This document shows positions 6,983-7,869 of a stretch of 7,869 nucleotides of DNA, in pieces (positions within the stretch are counted from its first letter, which is position 1; every line of letters starts with the position of its first letter). Under the pieces are notes generated by a model. That model was not told the DNA's origin, did not search any database, and worked only from the letters and a program-made list of their open reading frames with translations. The position numbers and the translations under genes are program-made. Source of the DNA: Lachnospiraceae bacterium (GTDB taxonomy: Bacteria > Bacillota > Clostridia > Lachnospirales > Lachnospiraceae); the NCBI GenBank assembly GCA_021199395.1, contig JAJQIE010000100.1:1-7869 (forward strand). Direction: 5' to 3'.

Positions 6983-7168
6983 TTTCTAAACTCTCATGCC
7001 GCATTGTGTTCATGCTCCGGGCCGCTCCGGTCGGCGCCAAACGGGCGTCACTGGCGCCCGGCACCGTAATCCGGCCTGATCGGCCTGCTTACTCATACCG
7101 TCTTGGTCATCCAATAGCCAGTCATCTGAGTGCGCAAGCGCCCTCATCTGTCTGGCTATTGACGACGC
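6983..7168 (-). other. Structured 5' leader of aroC (about 185 nt, no gene)
   Basis: On the aroC strand, the stretch between the predicted transcription start (about 7168) and the aroC ATG folds into at least three hairpins: a 50-nt hairpin at 7112-7161, a GGCC/GGCC hairpin at 7073-7085, and a GC-rich hairpin at 7033-7065 (CGGGCG/CGCCCG inside, a five-pair outer arm with one G-U that pairs only on this strand). Short direct repeats are also present: CGGCCTG at 7072-7078 and 7081-7087, and GCTCCGG at 7014-7020 and 7024-7030 (+ strand reading). No T-box (GGGUGG box) and no riboswitch consensus known to me was seen. No T-run suggests an attenuator. The role is unknown. Confidence 0.5.
7112..7161 (-). 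repeat. 50-nt imperfect inverted repeat; RNA hairpin with tandem G-A loop
   Basis: Perfect 10-bp arms CAATAGCCAG (7112-7121) and CTGGCTATTG (7152-7161) enclose further aligned pairs CA/TG, TGAG/CTCA and GCG/CGC, with no bulges. Read on the - strand, the mismatches are A-A, a tandem GA/GA, and G-A, capped by a CUUG tetraloop; tandem G-A pairs and CUUG loops are known stable RNA elements. On the + strand the same positions are pyrimidine mismatches (T-T, TC/CT, T-C). The structure is therefore better as aroC leader RNA. The right arm also overlaps the -35 box of the rightward promoter. Confidence 0.65.
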
Positions 7169-7187
7169 TTTTACAGTATAGTATAGG
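7159..7187 (+). promoter_or_regulatory. Probable sigma-A promoter of the small LysM gene
   Basis: TTGACG (7159-7164) and TATAGG (7182-7187) are exactly 17 nt apart, predicting a start near 7194 and an untranslated leader of about 70 nt. It overlaps the divergent aroC promoter, so the two probably cannot be occupied by RNA polymerase at the same time. Confidence 0.55.
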
Positions 7188-7204
7188 AAGCCGGACATTG
7201 GCAA
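7175..7204 (-). promoter_or_regulatory. Probable sigma-A promoter of aroC
   Basis: On the - strand, TTGCCA (complement of 7199-7204) and TATACT (complement of 7175-7180) are 18 nt apart, 5 of 6 matches each to consensus. The predicted start is near 7168, about 7 nt before the leader hairpin. A second TATACT copy at 7180-7185 overlaps it, with a 13-nt spacing that is too short. Confidence 0.6.
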
Positions 7205-7266
7205 GCGGAACTTTTTTCGGGCGCTGGCATATTTTGATATGGAATATGGTTTATGGAGCCTGGCTT

Positions 7267-7449
7267 ATGCAGACAGCTTGCAGCAGATACGGCATTATTT
7301 ATACGGTAGAAGAGGGGGATACTCTGTATCTTATCGGAAAAAAATACAATGTAAAGGTGTCCTCCATCATCTATGCGAATCCCTATTCCTCTGTTTATAA
7401 TCTTAGGTCGGGAGATCAGATCTGCATTCCCAAGGTGTGCATTTCTTAA
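7267..7449 (+). CDS. Small single-LysM-domain protein (60 aa)
   Basis: Nearly the whole protein is one LysM domain, which binds N-acetylglucosamine-containing glycans such as peptidoglycan. The domain spans Tyr12 to Pro55: YTVEEGDTLYLIGKKYNV, the ANP turn at 37-39, and LRSGDQICIP at the end. ATG 7267 was chosen because GGAG (7255-7258) lies 8 nt upstream. An in-frame ATG at 7246 would add seven residues but has a poor ribosome site. The frame stays open back to 7006, but that stretch is the aroC leader and promoter region. There is no signal peptide or membrane helix, so export is unexplained; it may be a spore-compartment or mother-cell protein as in some Firmicutes LysM proteins, which is inference. 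Cysteines at 5, 53 and 58 flank the domain. No terminator is seen after it. Confidence 0.8.
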   Translation: MQTACSRYGIIYTVEEGDTLYLIGKKYNVKVSSIIYANPYSSVYNLRSGDQICIPKVCIS

Positions 7450-7486
7450 AAAAAATGAAAAAACGGAAAGAAACCCGACAGTACGA

Positions 7487-7515
7487 TTGACAAAAGGATT
7501 TTCGAATTTTATAAT
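7487..7515 (+). promoter_or_regulatory. Perfect consensus sigma-A promoter for the rhomboid-like gene
   Basis: TTGACA (7487-7492) and TATAAT (7510-7515) both match consensus fully, with the optimal 17-nt spacing. The predicted start is near 7522, leaving about 45 nt of leader before the ATG at 7567. Confidence 0.9.
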
Positions 7516-7566
7516 GGCACAAGTGACAGAGTGGCAGAGTCATTTAGCAGAGAAAGAGGATGGAAT

Positions 7567-7869
7567 ATGGACTTTTTAAATAAAATGGAGCGCAAATACG
7601 GCAGATATGCGATACGGAACCTGCCGGCGATCATGATCGCTTTGTATGTGGCAGGATATCTGATTGAACTGTTTATGCCGTCACTGGTATCCTGGCTGTA
7701 CCTGTCTCCGACGATGATTCTGCGGGGACAGATCTGGCGTCTGGTCACATGGCTGATCATTCCGCCGTACGGTCTTGATGTTTTTACGATCATTACCCTG
7801 TATTTTTATTTAACAAGCGGGCGGCCGCTGGAGCAGACCTGGGTGGCTTTCCGGTTTAATGTCTACATT
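7567..7869 (+). CDS. Rhomboid-like multi-pass membrane protein, 3' end outside the window
   Basis: The first 101 residues of a membrane protein; the frame is open at the right edge. The start is the ATG 6 nt after AGGA (7557-7560). A basic, soluble N-terminus (about 1-18) precedes a first membrane helix (about 19-37). Then comes GQIWRLVTW (54-62), the loop motif typical of rhomboid proteins before helix 2, a second helix (about 70-84), and PLEQTWVAFRFNVY, matching the short rhomboid-like proteins of Clostridia. By hand alignment to E. coli GlpG, the helix-2 His and Asn (H150, N154) fall on Asp71 and Ile75, so the oxyanion motif seems absent. The catalytic Ser and His would lie beyond the window. 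It may be an inactive rhomboid relative. The family call is fairly sure, activity unknown. Confidence 0.7.
   Translation, partial: MDFLNKMERKYGRYAIRNLPAIMIALYVAGYLIELFMPSLVSWLYLSPTMILRGQIWRLVTWLIIPPYGLDVFTIITLYFYLTSGRPLEQTWVAFRFNVYI

Noticed and set aside
6983..7168. T-box or known riboswitch upstream of aroC
   Set aside because: No GGGUGG-type T-box sequence, no specifier loop and no terminator/antiterminator pair were visible, and no known aptamer core was recognised.
7010..7204. 64-codon - strand frame upstream of aroC
   Set aside because: It starts at a TTG inside the aroC -35 box, has no ribosome site and no recognisable domain; hairpins explain the region better.
7191..7217. CCG...CGG followed by TTTTTT, resembling a terminator
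   Set aside because: The stem is only 3 bp and no gene upstream on that strand would need it.
7006..7245. Upstream extension of the LysM frame giving a 147-residue protein
   Set aside because: It runs through the aroC leader hairpins and both promoters; only the last 60 codons resemble a real protein.
1..7869. CRISPR arrays, insertion sequences, tRNA or rRNA genes
   Set aside because: No regularly spaced repeats, transposase motifs, terminal inverted repeats, or tRNA/rRNA signatures were seen by reading; the stretches between genes are short and accounted for.

Overview
The window looks like a chromosomal stretch from an anaerobic Gram-positive bacterium of the class Clostridia, probably Lachnospiraceae. 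The reasons are AGGAG-type ribosome binding sites, sigma-A type promoters, hairpin terminators, the mix of gene families (a type I pullulanase resembling Bacillus AmyX, a glycosyltransferase joined to a DUF4422 domain, a small LysM protein, a rhomboid-like membrane protein) and moderate GC content. The family assignment comes from protein motifs recognised by eye; no search was run.

Layout. Positions 1-3789 hold a two-gene unit on the + strand: the 3' part of a pullulanase with a C-terminal membrane anchor, whose TAG stop directly abuts the ATG of a 627-residue two-domain glycosyltransferase (GT8 plus DUF4422). A strong terminator at 3795-3834 closes it. Next comes a likely promoter (3910-3937), a hairpin leader, and a second two-gene + strand unit: KDPG/KHG aldolase (eda) and a beta-propeller lactonase of the 6-phosphogluconolactonase type. 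A long hairpin at 5756-5816 separates this unit from the convergent chorismate synthase gene aroC on the - strand (5855-6982).

Upstream of aroC, 6983-7266 holds no convincing gene. It contains two divergent, overlapping promoters (aroC leftwards, a small LysM gene rightwards) and a roughly 185-nt structured aroC leader with three hairpins. The first of these contains a tandem G-A internal loop and is better formed as RNA from the aroC strand. The 60-residue LysM gene lies at 7267-7449. A perfect consensus promoter (TTGACA, 17 nt, TATAAT) then drives a rhomboid-like membrane protein that runs off the right edge.

How the genes fit together. The pullulanase/glycosyltransferase pair joins debranching of alpha-glucan, probably at the cell surface, to synthesis of a glycan; their tight coupling suggests one process, which cannot be named from sequence. 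The aldolase and lactonase fit sugar-acid or Entner-Doudoroff-like catabolism, but no dehydratase or dehydrogenase is in view. aroC is housekeeping (the last step to chorismate). The parts most worth a second look are the GT8-DUF4422 fusion with its tethered pullulanase partner and the structured aroC leader.
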